From Paragordius varius (taxonomy: Eukaryota > Nematomorpha): 64,000 bases of DNA. The position numbers and the translations under genes are program-made. Where the stretch lies: contig OZ176054.1 of assembly GCA_964247055.1 (NCBI GenBank), positions 9,548,001 to 9,612,000 on the forward strand. The letters run 5' to 3'. The notes beneath the pieces were generated by a model that was not told where the DNA came from, searched no databases, and was given only the letters and a program-made list of their open reading frames with translations. Below are positions 1 to 12,400 of the stretch, piece after piece. The number at the start of each line of letters is the position of its first letter. Position 1 is the stretch's first letter.

Positions 1-479
1 ATATTTATAAATTTATACTTTATAAAAACAATATTGATTTTTATATGTGATATATTTTAGTGTTATTTTTTCAAACCAGCATTTGGCTTCATAAAAAAAT
101 TTATTTGACAAAATATGCGCAAATTAGGCCATTTGATATGGAGCAGCTACTAGATAAGTTTAAATTATTTCCTAATATCATTCGTAAGTGTCAATCAGAG
201 GTACTATGATGATCCTGATACATATTCCCATTAGAATATATGTACGTATATAAAATCAGGAATTTTTATCAAAAGCAAATTATTTTTTTAAGCATTAATT
301 TGAAGTTTATAATCATAACTATATAATTTTTACTTTTATGACCTTTTAGAGTAGCTTTACCGAAAATTTGGAATTTGAATATCTCAAAAGGTATTTAAGG
401 TATTAGGCCGAATATAATCTTTTCTTTATAGCCTTTACCACAACACTTCGTAATCGGGGATTATACAAAAACTGAGGAA
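1..479. other. No gene seen; repeat-derived AT-rich DNA
   Basis: No coding exon is supported here. Around positions 205-243 there is a reverse-oriented copy of the end motif of the inverted-repeat family found whole at about 28340-29180 (a CCTGATACAT block next to a TTAGAATATAT block). The rest is AT-rich without recognisable structure. Confidence 0.5.
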
Positions 480-870
480 AGAAATGTATCAGGACGATCT
501 GGTGTTTTTGGTTTTTTGGCCCTGATGTGAGAAAGTTATTTACATATTTAATTACATATCAGAAAATGACAAAATTCGCGCACATTTTTTTCAAATTTGG
601 TGAAAACAATATGCTTCTTACCAAAAAATATCACTAAAATATATTATAAACCACCTATGAAAATTAAAACTATAAAAAATGGGGATTTTCGGAGATAACA
701 TCTGAAAATTAAAAATTGTAAAATTATTGTTTTGCTTTTTACTATTTTATGATGTATCTATTAGGGATATTTTTGGAATGAAACATTAGCTTTCACCAAA
801 AAAAATTTTAAAAGCACGAATTTTGTTATTTTGTAATATGGAGAACTTATCATAAAAGCGTAAATAATAA
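480..870. repeat. Decayed copy of the 28.3-kb foldback repeat family
   Basis: The segment begins with the block ATGTATCAGGA and continues through AAATATCACTAAAATATAT followed by a TATAAACCACC-like stretch. The same order of blocks is seen near 19060-19480, 28340-29180 and 51290-51780. A partly inverted version follows at about 760-830 (TTAGCTTTCACC), so this was probably also a foldback unit. It is strongly diverged and its limits are approximate. Confidence 0.45.
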
Positions 871-1100
871 ATTTTTTATCGCTGTATAAGACTTTACCAT
901 TTGGTGTAGTTTTCTATCAGAGAGCGATTAGAAATTTGATCTTTAATTTAAAGTAAGCCGAATTTTAAAATATGCTTTGATTAGCCTTTTAGAGGCATTA
1001 TACAAATAAACTTTCCAAAAATTTAAAATTGTAACAAAATCTGATCACTTTTTTACCGTTATTTTTTCTATAAACTAATACTTGGATAAAACACATTCAT

Positions 1101-1635
1101 TTTAGTCCTTCGATTCAAAACCCCAGGTCTGTTTAAAATTAAATTCTCTAAAAAATATGGATGGAATCGAAACAATCTCAAAATTTTGCACTTATGTAAC
1201 ATTAATAAACCGAAATACATAAAAAAATTTAATAAAAAATAATTAATATTACTTATTTTAAGCTAAAACCGAAATAAAATTTCGTCAACGTCACATGTGT
1301 ACAATGGTAAAATTGAAAAGTAATACAAAATAAACGGCTTTTTCTATTTCTAACAATGTTATATGTATTTTAAATATAAAATTAGCTTTAACTATACCCT
1401 TAAAATTAAATGAATACGATATTTTGCAAAAATTTTCTAAAATAAAAATGGCGTCGAAGTAGCTTGATATAGAACTTTTTTACAAAACCAAATTTTATTG
1501 GGCTTGTTTATATAATTTTTATTAGGATAGAAGGATAAATTTGAATTGAGACCGTTTCTTTCAGTAGTTTTTTAAAAATAACTCAAATTTAAGTCTGAAG
1601 TATTTAAATACCCCAATTTGAATCGAAGTGTTAAA
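1101..1635 (+). repeat. MITE family C, copy 1
   Basis: A unit of about 535 bp starts with TTTAGTCCTTCGATTC and ends with GAATCGAAGTGTTAAA, so its ends are inverted repeats of the motif CTTCGATTC. The same unit occurs at about 34679-35234 (reverse), 46151-46704 (forward) and 47079-47597 (reverse). Shared internal blocks include GCACTTATGTAACATTAATA and a GGCGTCGAAGTAG block. It has no coding capacity. The superfamily is not assignable from the ends alone. Confidence 0.7.
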
Positions 1636-2042
1636 TCACTAATGCATTATACAAATAAATGTATATTATGTTTAGAAAATAAATATTAACTTTAAAAAGC
1701 GCCCAGACTACATTTTCATTAAAATCTTATTTTGATTATAATTAGCTGTTTGTTTCAATTTTATGCTATAGAGCTGTCCTAGAATCCTGAAAGCGCTGAA
1801 AAAAATATAAGCTCTTTTTCTAATATATAAGAACACTTGAATAACTTTCAAAAGAGTAGTTTATTCACAAGATTGTGCTCTGGAATAAAACAATACAATA
1901 ACTGATCGTGGAAAAGTTTTATAAAGTGATATGCTTATTTTTAGGTTTTAATAATGTAAGCATGTTATTATGATTCTGTAAAATAAATTACTGCAATATT
2001 TAACATGTGTGAAAGATTTTACTGTTAGACGCACATTGGTTT
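1636..2042. other. RBM8A upstream region
   Basis: About 400 bp of AT-rich DNA between the MITE and the RBM8A start. It probably holds the promoter and 5' UTR, but no core promoter element stands out against the A+T background. Confidence 0.4.
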
Positions 2043-3458
2043 ATGATGGCTGACGATATTGAGATAGACGATCAACCTGAGAACGGTTTTGAATCTGATG
2101 CTGAAATAGGTAATTTTATACTTAAATGCAAGATATAAATGTTTTAAAGCAGAAAGCGGTTAACAAAAAAGGACGCGGGTTTATAGGAGGAGGTATAAAT
2201 AAAAATAATATTAGAAAATACTGCCAAAGAAACCAATGTGGAAATTTATGATAATCTTGTTGATGAAGTACAAGGTCCTGGGCCTAAAAAATGTAAGTTT
2301 ATGAATATTACCTTATTTATATATAAGGATAAAGTAGATATATTTGCAAGACTGTTTTTATAAATATTGATGTACTTTACACGCTTGTATTATTTTGGTA
2401 GCAATTGAAGGATGGATATTATTTGTAACTAATGTTCACGAAGAAATGGATGAGGCCTATTTTGCTAATCAATTTATGGAGTTTGGCTTGGTTAAAAATT
2501 TACATATAAATCTTGACCGTAAAACCGGATTTATGAAAGTATAAATATTTTTAATATTAATTTATTTTAATATTCACATATATATTAAAATAATATTATA
2601 AAATAGGTAGTTGCTACCCTAAACTAAATCTGATTACTCTTAAATTTATGTTTTATATAAAAACAATTTTGTTTTCTTTTTAAATTTAATTCAAAAATAA
2701 GCTAGGTATTATTTCTCTAATTTATTGCAATAATCCTCTTGTTACTTTAACTTCAAATAAAAATGGAATGTTTTAAGCAAATCTTTGACAAGCAGAATTT
2801 GGCTATAATTTTATAATAATCCATCCATTATTTTTTACCCGAAGACGCAATACAACCTCACATTTTGTTTTTATTTGACCAATAATTATAAATTGTTAGG
2901 GAGAATAAAAATAAAAAAAGCAAAAATTGTCTTGCATTAGAGGCTGCCGAATATGGTTTTATTAAATGTGTTTATTTATTACGAAAAATTACCAGACCAG
3001 TTTTTAACTATAATTATATGTGTGACCATGTTTTATAATAATTCAAAGGCTAAATAGATTACCCAGAATATATTTTTACGTAAAGATTATGCATATGGAA
3101 AAAAAAATAATAGGCTGTAAATTATTATTTTCTTTTCGAACTTGACCATGTCAAATACTTTCGTGCCAAAGATTTGGCCAATCATTAATTGAAGACTAGT
3201 TTATTGTTTTTCATAGCACTATTTTAACTTAATTTTGAATGAATGTTTTTGAATGTCTGTATGCAAATGCTATTTATCCAATATTTCACTTTCTTTTTTT
3301 ACTTAATATAGGGTTACGCTTTGGTAGAGTATGAAACATACGAAGAAGCCAAAAATGCCCTCAATGCTATGGATAATACCACTTTGTTGGATAAAACAAT
3401 CCGTGTTTCTTGGGCATTCGTTAAGGCACCTTTACGGGCAGCACATCGACATTCATAA
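2043..3458 (+). CDS. RBM8A: RBM8A / Y14, exon junction complex core protein
   Basis: Y14 pairs with MAGO and locks eIF4A3 on spliced mRNA in the exon junction complex. Five exons read through in phase: 2043-2109, 2133-2192, 2215-2292, 2402-2538 and 3312-3458, giving 162 aa. The N-terminal part has the family block [10 protein letters not shown], then the linker GPGPKKSIEGW and a single RRM with RNP2 (ILFVTNV) and RNP1 (KGYALVEY) positions. The introns are 23, 22, 109 and 773 nt. The first two are ultrashort, and removing them restores an alignment with human RBM8A (a LKQKA-KKGRGF block, then an [12 protein letters not shown] block). Two adjacent in-frame ATGs (2043, 2046) could start translation. 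The protein ends soon after the RRM (LRAAHRHS) and lacks the arginine/serine-rich tail of vertebrate and insect Y14. Confidence 0.95.
2110..2132 (+). other. Ultrashort 23-nt intron 1 of RBM8A
   Basis: The segment starts GTAATTTT and ends GCAAG. Joining 2109 to 2133 gives the codon GAT and continues into [10 protein letters not shown]. Without removal the frame runs into stops. Confidence 0.85.
2193..2214 (+). other. Ultrashort 22-nt intron 2 of RBM8A
   Basis: The segment starts GTATAAAT and ends ATTAG. It contains an in-frame stop if retained. Joining 2192 to 2215 gives [16 protein letters not shown], which keeps the family's acidic region in frame. Confidence 0.85.
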
Positions 3459-3980
3459 TCAATTTTTTATTTTTGTTCATAACGTTGTAAATACAGATAT
3501 ATATATATATATGGGTGGTGATTAATAAATTTTACAATTGTTATTAAAATTTTTAATACGGTGTAATCCTCAAATTCACTATTAAACCATTATAAATTTT
3601 CCCTTGAACAATTCAAATTCACCTTATGTTTTTGAATAATAAAAATTACCTAAATTTTTTATATAAAAATGAATTTTGTTTAAAATTAACATAATATTGA
3701 AAATCCAATAAACTTTGTTGCCATAAAGAAAAATTTTATATTAATGATGAGTTATATTAACTCGAAAACACTTATTAGTTAATTTTTTGACAAAAATACT
3801 CCAGGTTTAAGTTATAACTATGTATATTACCAATAAAAATAATTTTATATACTTCAAACTTCTTTTACCAGTTGGCTATAATATATTTTTAAATAATTTA
3901 TACAAAAATCATTATTTAAGTTGGCTAATTTATACAAAAAATTCGAAATCATTATAATATAAATTGATAGCTTGTAAAAA

Positions 3981-6923
3981 TCATTCATAATCTGAATCAC
4001 TTCCAGGCTTGCGTTTTCTAAAATAAAAATAGTATAATTTATCAATTTTTGGGTGATAATAATCATATTTTACTTCTATAAGGTATGGTTTAAAACTATT
4101 TCATTAAAGTTTTTACAAATTTCATGTATTTAATACTAATTATAGATCACAAAAGTTCAAGCTAATTTTACAATCTATCCGGTATATAATTTTCTCATGT
4201 TTATCCAGTTAATAATTACACTTGACAACAAATTTTGACTTTTTAAGTGCCATTCTTTTAAAATTTATTTCATTATAGTATATAAATAGCATATCTAAAA
4301 AAATTGGTATAACACCTAAGAATTTTTTTATTGGGGTTTATTAAAAATTTTTGGCCCCGATTTAAATTAAACTCGATATTTTTAAAATTAAAACTTTTAG
4401 ATATAGAGGCAGTAAAAATAAATCTAAAAAACTTTTGAAAATCATTATTATCAAAATTATTTTACCTAGTGGATATAAAAATATTTTGTTATAACTATAA
4501 ATTTATTACATAATGGCTATAAAAGATCAAGAATACCCTAAACTATATTTCTAGTTTTTAAAATTTTGAAATTATAAGCCTCCTAAAGAAAATACTTAAA
4601 ATTGATATGATGGTAATTTTTTTAGAAAACAAAAAATTAAAAATGGCTGTTTGAATGAGATAAAAGCAATTCATAAGTGTTTTAATCAAAATAGTTTCTT
4701 GTGTTATCTTTTTTAGACATTCACATCTGCACAAAGTTTAAAATATATTCTTCCATTAGTTTTAAAATATTAATTACGAAAAAGCTCTCGCTTCGCGGAT
4801 TTGTCGCTTTTTATGCCCAAAATTAATCGAAAAACATATTAGTATTAATTTTTTGGGGTTTTCAATACTCTTTCAAATAATATATTACAAATGAACATTA
4901 GTTGTATATTTTCAAGTGAAATATTTTTTAGTAACAGGTGCATAATCATAAAATGTCAAATTTTATAAAATTAGGTGGAATTCAGATTTTCAGTTGAAAT
5001 GATAGTAAATATCAGAAAATGCAAAAAACTCTCGAAGAAAAATTTGTTGTTTGGTGTTATTTATATGAATAAATTACTTATAATTATTAAAAAAATTCAA
5101 GTAATATTATTATCCTTTCACTAAAATATTTAAATTGTTACTATAATCATATTTGCATTTAAAGTATTGCTATTAATGTATTTCCCGAAAAATACATTTT
5201 GATCAAATAAGACACGCCAATAATAAAAGCTATAATATTACTTTGTTTTTTTATCCTTTTTTGCTGGAGGTTTGGACTTGTTGGCTGTTTCGGATGCTAA
5301 TCAATAAATTTTATAGTTATTGTGTGATGATTTTCATGATAAGTATTAAGTATTTAAATCATAGTTTAAGCATTTTTTCTATTTACATTTTGTAAAATCG
5401 ATAACCCAAGCAAATAGATCAACTCAGGCCTGAAGATTATTTTTTTTATGGAATCAAAATATCGTAAAATTATAAATATACATTTAGCGGCTGGTGGATT
5501 AGACTTTGGAAGGACTAGTTCTTCCTTTTGCGCTTCTATCCGTTTTAAAGTGTCATCCACAGATATACGTCGATCTTGTCTTTTTGATATTGAGCGTCTA
5601 GATGTATTTTTTAACGTTGCAGTTTCTTGTTTCAACCTTTTAATGGCATCGTACAGTGACTGGTAATATTGATTCATTGCTTCTGGCGTTTTATACTAGA
5701 TTATTTATTATTAATAAAATTTCAGATATGATTTGTGTTAATGCCCATCAGTACGGCGTGTTGAATAATAAAAAAAATAAAATCAGGTTTTTCTAATAAT
5801 CCAAAAAATTACATTAGGTCCAAAAGTAGCTAAATTTTGTTTTGGGGTTCCTGGTTGTATATTACCTCTAGACATTTCATAATTTCTCCATTGATCTAGA
5901 GTTGGTGCTATTTTTGAAAACAGTAAGATTTTAATATTTATGTTGGGAACATTGAGTAATATAGCTTTTCAATTTTTAATTAGAAAGTTTTTTTAGGGAT
6001 GAATTTTTGACAACTTTAAACCAGTGGGCCAAACCAGATCAGAAGTTTATTATCAGAATAAACACAAAAAATAATTAATAAATTGGCAGCACAAACATAC
6101 CGTTATTATAATATTATTAAAATAAACCGTTGTGGCCATTTAAATATCATTTAATTGAGTTTTATTTAGGAATATGAAATCACTATCGGGTAAGATATCT
6201 TTTATGTAAAGCATAGGCCCCATGCAAAGATATAAACTCTGATGTCTGCCTTCCTTCTAATGGTTTTAACTCAGTCCGCTATAATTGAATGATCGAAAAA
6301 TATGAAATTAAGTGCGCCGAAAACATATAAAATTATATAGTTAATCTTAAGTTTTATAGGCAATTACATGAATATATTTATGGGTTTTTTTCTAACTAAC
6401 AGTATATTATTATACCATATCCTATGTCTCTTTGTCCAATGGAAAAAGGATCAGCTCTTTTGATTCCATAATTTATTCTTGGCCGTGGTAATTCAAAAAA
6501 CATATTATCCTGGCTGTTGAATTCGGAACACGTTAAAAACCTAGAAAAATATCGTTTATTTATCAGTTTAAACTCAAGTTTTCTTATTTAATTTAAATAT
6601 GGGTAACAGTGATATTTTTCATTTTCATTAACACTCTTCCTGTTAGCAATATTACTGTTCGGGCCACCCGATTCACTTCTATGTAATGTGCGATCATTAA
6701 TTTATTAAATAGCCCCTATATCCACATAATTTGATATATTTTGCATTATTAATTCGAACTTTGATTTCATATTATGACCTCTTGCTCTAGCTGCTATACA
6801 GTAACTTTTAATATACTGTCTATAAATGGGCTAAAATTGTGCCTTTTTGAAGATCACGAAAATACCTTTGAAATACTTGAGATGACGTTTAAATGAGGTT
6901 AAAATAAAAATTAACTTATGTAG

Positions 6924-6960
<37 letters not shown>

Positions 6961-7542
6961 AAGTAAAATTTCATGAGTATAATCAATTAACTTTATACAG
7001 TATATGTATGGTATTTTAGTTGTTAATCACGCCTGTAAAATAATTACACATACCAGTTTGCTGAATAAATGAACTCCCAAAGTTCCGGAAAACTTATAAG
7101 CTCCCTTGCTGCAGTATACAAGTCTCGGAAAGACATAAAAGGAAATCGTACACAAGAAAATATTCTTTTCAAGTATTTCCTGCGGTTTTGAAAATCAGCA
7201 GTTACCCATCTCCAAGCGGCTATAAAGACTTCTTGTTCACTGGCCACTGATAAGTAATCGTCCGATAAGATTGTACACACTCGATCCGGTGTGAGGGATA
7301 AGAATTGAGTCTCATTTAAATTTGTTAATTCATTTCGATTTAATATCATAGGTGGAGGAGGTTCTCTGCTAACTATACCATTTAATCCCAACACCCCCGT
7401 ACCTGGTATATTAAAAAGTTGTTTAGGGTCAATAATTTTAAGGCATAATTTTATAAAAAATACCATTAGCAGAATTCATGGGTCCGGTAGAAACGGGGGA
7501 TCCCCAATTACTTGTAAACATAGATGGTCTCTGTTCAAACAT
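3981..7542 (-). CDS. BACK-domain protein with basic coiled-coil tail
   Basis: I do not recognise the orthologue. Seven exons join in phase on the minus strand: 7542-7464, 7402-7054, 6540-6416, 5907-5813, 5695-5482, 5296-5242 and 4017-3981 (stop), giving 317 aa if ATG 7542 is the start. Residues about 55-145 look like a BACK domain, the helical module that follows BTB in BTB-kelch proteins and cullin-3 adaptors (LSDDYLSVASEQEVFIAAWRW, then NRRKYL and VRFPFMS). The remainder has no kelch repeats. It holds a polar segment, a likely coiled coil (AIKRLKQETATLKN), and a lysine-rich end (KPPAKKDKKTKKKRKP) closing with SDSDYE, probably nuclear. No BTB domain was found upstream. A possible extra exon at about 7763-7663 is not convincing. 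A 1.2-kb intron (5241-4018) holds a CACTA-like MITE. The gene is convergent with RBM8A. Confidence 0.7.
4219..5056 (+). mobile_element. CACTA-like MITE, copy 1 (838 bp)
   Basis: Starts CACTTGACAACAAATTTTG and ends AAATTTGTTGTTTGGTG, flanked on both sides by TTA (4216-4218 and 5057-5059). Two further copies with the same ends and 3-bp flanking repeats lie at 9920-10956 and 23844-24874. CACT(A) termini with 3-bp target duplications are the hallmark of CACTA/EnSpm elements. No transposase is present. It lies in an intron of the BACK-domain gene. Confidence 0.8.
6931..6953. repeat. (TA)n microsatellite
   Basis: A plain TA run in the intron between exons 2 and 3 of the BACK-domain gene. Similar TA tracts occur at about 8158-8183, 22590-22611, 35982-36004 and 58390-58403. 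Confidence 0.8.
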
Positions 7543-8152
7543 CCTAAAAGTATAGCAATTAGAATATTGTAATTCTATGAAATTATATGCGCAACCTCGT
7601 AAAAATGAAAAGTTTTATTATATAATTTTTGGCGATTCGTGATATTTAGTCTTAAAAAACTGCGATTTCCATCGGCTTACTTTACCTTCTATCCCAAAAA
7701 CAATTATTTCTATGAGATAATAGCGGAGTGATTCAAATGTTAAAGGGAGTGCGCAAAGCTAATGTTTTAAATCTGAAATTTTCTCCTGAAGCCTCATGTA
7801 AATGTTTAATTTAAAGAAAGCTTAAAAATATGAATTATAATTGATATTAATCCAATTTGATAAGAGTGGAAACAAATAACCGATAACCCAAATAATTGTA
7901 AAAATAAATGATGGATAATTCAAGCCCTCTTGATTGTCATATTTTAAAAATAATGTCTATACCAACAAATAGTTTTAAAATTTTAATTATATGATTAAAA
8001 TATAGTTTTTCTAAATCTAAAGCTTGTTCCTAACTTAATTTACATATACAGATATAAATTTTCAATGATATAGATCCAAATTTCATATACAAAATATTCA
8101 ACAAAATTTTTAATATATGCAGTGGGGATTTAATAAAGGAAATTTACATATT

Positions 8153-8187
<35 letters not shown>

Positions 8188-9498
8188 ATCGCCTATTTTA
8201 TGGATTACTTTTTTGTTAATTTATTGGTTTTAAAATAATTAGGAGGTCAAAGCAATGCTTCACGGGCAATATTCAAAAAATATATGGGTAATAAGCCAGA
8301 TTCTAACGAATTGTAAAAATTATATAACTGCTATTTAAACCATTTTTGCTAGTTCCTTATTTGGAAAAATTTGTTCAGATTTAAATTTAAGTGCTATCAA
8401 TTTTAATATAATTTTATTAATAGCATGTACTGCAAATTAGGAATTTTTCGGTTCGTAATTCGCATCTTACTGTCAATTTAAAATAGGTTTTGGCAAGGAC
8501 AAAAACCTAAAAATAATTTTTTAAATAAATTTTTATGATTGATTTTTTTATATTAGCTATCATCCAATGAACTTCTACATCATGTTAAATTAATTGAATT
8601 ACGCTTGTATCCAGGACGCACTCTATTAAGATATTTTAAAACTTTTACCATACAACTTATCCATGATGACAAACATATCTGTCAAGCGACATAATTAATA
8701 AGTTAATATTGGCTGATCTCATCAGTTGAATTACTTAAAAGGAAATCTCATGCCTTATAAGTCGTTTTTTGAAAGAAATGTACTTTGTTAAATTACTAGA
8801 CTTATGAACAAGGAAAATGCGCATTCTTTTTTGTTTTTTTATAAAACTTGTATCCTAAAACCGGAGAAACGCTTTAACCCGGTTGTCTAATAATTTGTTT
8901 AATGCGATATGAACAAAATAACGTTTAATTTATAAAATTAAGTTATGGGTAATTAAATCAGAAGCTGTTTAACCGCGGACAGTATTAACTCTTTATAACG
9001 ATGGTTGTAAATTGAGGCCTTAAATGTATATATTTTACCATTGCCTAAATAAACCTTAAATAATAAAAGATAAAAAATTAATATATGTACTATAAAGGTT
9101 AATTAACGATAAAAACAATGAGATTTGTATACCATAAAATAAAAAGATATTCATTAAATAAGGAATGATTGAATAGTACACACTGCGTGTCAGAGTCCGA
9201 ACCTCAAAACTACGAAATTTTTCCATCACCATTATCAGCCCTGGTTAGACGAGTGTTAAAACCTTCGCTTAGGATACGATTTTAGTCCTTACCCTTTAAT
9301 TAAAAAAGGAAAAAAGAGACTCTAAGTAAATAATATTAAATAAATTTATGTGTAATAAAATTTTTTTATATACATTGCATATTTGCTCGAAATTGGTGAC
9401 TATAAAATGATATGGTTAGCTAAAATCAAAATGGATAAAATCATATAAATTCAGATGCTTACAAGGACACACAAAAATTATAATAATTGCAAATAAAG
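7543..9498. other. Region between BACK gene and METTL13; no supported gene
   Basis: About 2 kb of AT-rich DNA with a TA microsatellite near 8158. Short open stretches on the plus strand (about 8248-8320 and 8564-8694) look faintly coding but do not join in phase and match nothing I know. Confidence 0.4.
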
Positions 9499-12400
9499 TT
9501 ATTTATTTAACATTTTGGCATTTGACAATACGTCGTATTCCAAAACAAAATCTTCAACATTGTTTGATTCGGACATACATGATTTAATTAAAGGCACTAT
9601 ATAATCATTGTAAATTGTTTCAAGATCAGATGATGTGGGTAAAGATATGGCACTAATTTCAATAATGGTATTCAAAATGGCCTCTCCCAAATCATATTCT
9701 TGCATCATATAATTATTATCAAAAAATCGACTTAATTTGGTCAAAGCGCGCCGTTTTTCATCATTATCTCGCGTTAATAATGTAGTGATAATCACACCTA
9801 AAATTATAATTATTAAATATTTGTAAGATAAAAAAAATACAGTAAAAATTCAAATTATACATATGGTACAAACTAAAAGGAATCAATTGTGGGATACCAA
9901 TTTACATTACTAATCATTTCACTGGACAACAAATTTTTTTGCCACTCGAGTTTTTTGCATTTTCTGATATTTAGTATCATTTTAACAGTAAATCTGAAAT
10001 AAAAATTATAACTCCACGTAAGAATTTTGTATAATTTGATTTATTTGATTATACGCCCTCTTTATCAAAATTTTACTAAAAAATGTTTATCTTTCAAAAT
10101 ATCCAAATGCCCATTTGTATTATATCAATCGAAAGAATAATAAAAACTCTATAAAATGCATATTAATATGTATTACATCGACAGTTAATATTGCACAGAG
10201 AGCGACAAACGCGCAAAGCGAGAGTATTTTTTTTAATTAATATATTTTTAAAACTAATGGATGAAAATAGCTAAAACTTTGTCTAAATGGTGATGAATGT
10301 ACAAAAAAGATAACACAAGAAAGTTTTTTTGATTAAAACATTTTTTTTTGCTTTTATATCACACTCAAAACAGCCATTTTTAATTTTTTTGTTTTTTTAA
10401 AAATTACCATCTCATCATTAATTTATTTTCTTTATGAGGCTGATATCGAAATTTTAAAGATAAAAACAAAGTTTAAAGTATTTTTGATCTTTTATAGCCA
10501 TCATGTAATAAATCTACAGTTATAACTATGCATTTTAGTATCCAGGTAAAATATTTATGATAATAATAATTTTTATTAAAAAAGCAAACCAAAAGCTTTT
10601 TCAAACATTTTTTGTAAATTAAATTTTAATATAACCCTAATAATTATATCAAAATAATTTATCCCAAATAACTTTTACATCCGATTGATTACAATGACTT
10701 ACTAATATTTAAAAGATACAGTTTTTTGCGCTCTTTCGAATGATATAAAATACATGGCTTCATATCTAAAACTTTTAATTTTCAAAATTTCGAGTTTAAT
10801 GTTTTGGGGCCAAAAATTATCGATAAACTCTAATATAAAAAAATTCTTGGGTGTCAGACCAATTTTCTTTTCAGATATACTAATTATGTATTAATGAAAT
10901 AAATTTTAAATTCACAAGAATGGCAGTTGAAAAAAGTCAAAATTTGTTGTCTAGTGTTTTTGAATCAACGGTTAAAATATGTTGTCTTTTTATATAAAAT
11001 ATTTGTCGTTAATTTTATTGTTTTCCCTTTATAATTTCAGTTTTCACTGAGAACATGTGTAAATAGATAAATTGTGTTTTAACAACCATTATTTTATCGT
11101 GTTTTTGTAAAAATACAAAAACTAAAAACCAGACGGTTTGCGACACATGTCCATAAGTTTCAAAGATGACTTTTCTAAAAATTCGGTGGGTGGTGATGTT
11201 AGCCCAAGACTAGCGTCATATGAATTCGCATCCAACAATATGCAATCATAACGAATCTTTTTATCATTCATGGAAATTCGCTCCAATTTGCGCAAACCAT
11301 CACAAATATCGACTTGAATATCTATATAGTTTTTTTGTTAATCATATGAATTATATTAATTAATTAATTAAACTTTAATTATCATTTTTTTGAAAAAAAA
11401 AGTGGATAGGTAAAATCATTGTGTTAAATGGTGTTAATAATATATTCGAGTAATCAAAAAATTACCATTTAAATTTAGGCCAAAATATTTCGTGGCAATT
11501 TCCTTTGTCGTGGGTTCAATGTCACATGCTTCAATAACGCATTCCGGTAACAAACGCTTAAGATAAGAAGCTAAAACTCCACCGCCTAAAAAATGTTTTA
11601 TTCCAATTAATGGGTTTTACATACGTGGTTAAAATTATTTTATATAAGCAAATCCTTACGCATGCAAACGAAATGTAATAATATATAATCTTGAAACGTT
11701 ATACTAGCAATTTAAATAAATTTCATAATATTATATTCATTATTATATATGAAAACCTAATCCAATCAGTAATATCGTAAATGAGGATGTCTCACATGAA
11801 CCATTTTTTGAAACTATTTTATCTTTAAAATATTGCAGTAGGCAGAGCGTGATCATGGCTTTATGGTGTTCAAAAGTTAAGGGCGATGCAAAATCTGGCA
11901 TAAATTGACTTATTGTGGTGTCATATTTCAATTGAATTTCTGATTGTATAACAGAAGGATTACAAGTGTAAAATAATTGACGTACCCAACCAACATTAGG
12001 ATTTTTATCATTATCATCATTTGGACAATATATTTGAATGTCTTCAATGATATAATTAATATCTGGATACAATTGTAGATTTCCTTGAGCCACTAAACGT
12101 CGTGGATAAGTATCTTTCCCGGTGGATAGAAATGGAATCTAAATAAATATAAATGCAAATATATCAAAATAAATTTAAAATTGGGATGGACTTCCAAATA
12201 ATAACCGAATTTGACAGAATTTTCTTGAAAAAGAGATTAAAATTCGGTTTAAAAAGCATTAATATGATAAGACCAGTAAAAACAGGTTTATTTGATAAAT
12301 ACCAAGGGTTGTCAATATTCTTATCTAAGATTTTAAAACTTCTAGCGGCTAACCAATAAATAATAAATAAAATAACATTGTTCAACAAAATAAGCTCATA

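Noticed and set aside
8236-8700. Two short plus-strand stretches that look faintly coding (GGQSNASRAIFKKYMGNK; NELLHHVKLIELRLYPGRTL)
   Set aside because: They have acceptor-like sites before them, but no splice pair joins them in phase, and neither matches a family I know.
12153-12388. ORFs next to METTL13 exon 5
   Set aside because: They cover intron DNA; phase and homology fix the exon boundary at 12138.
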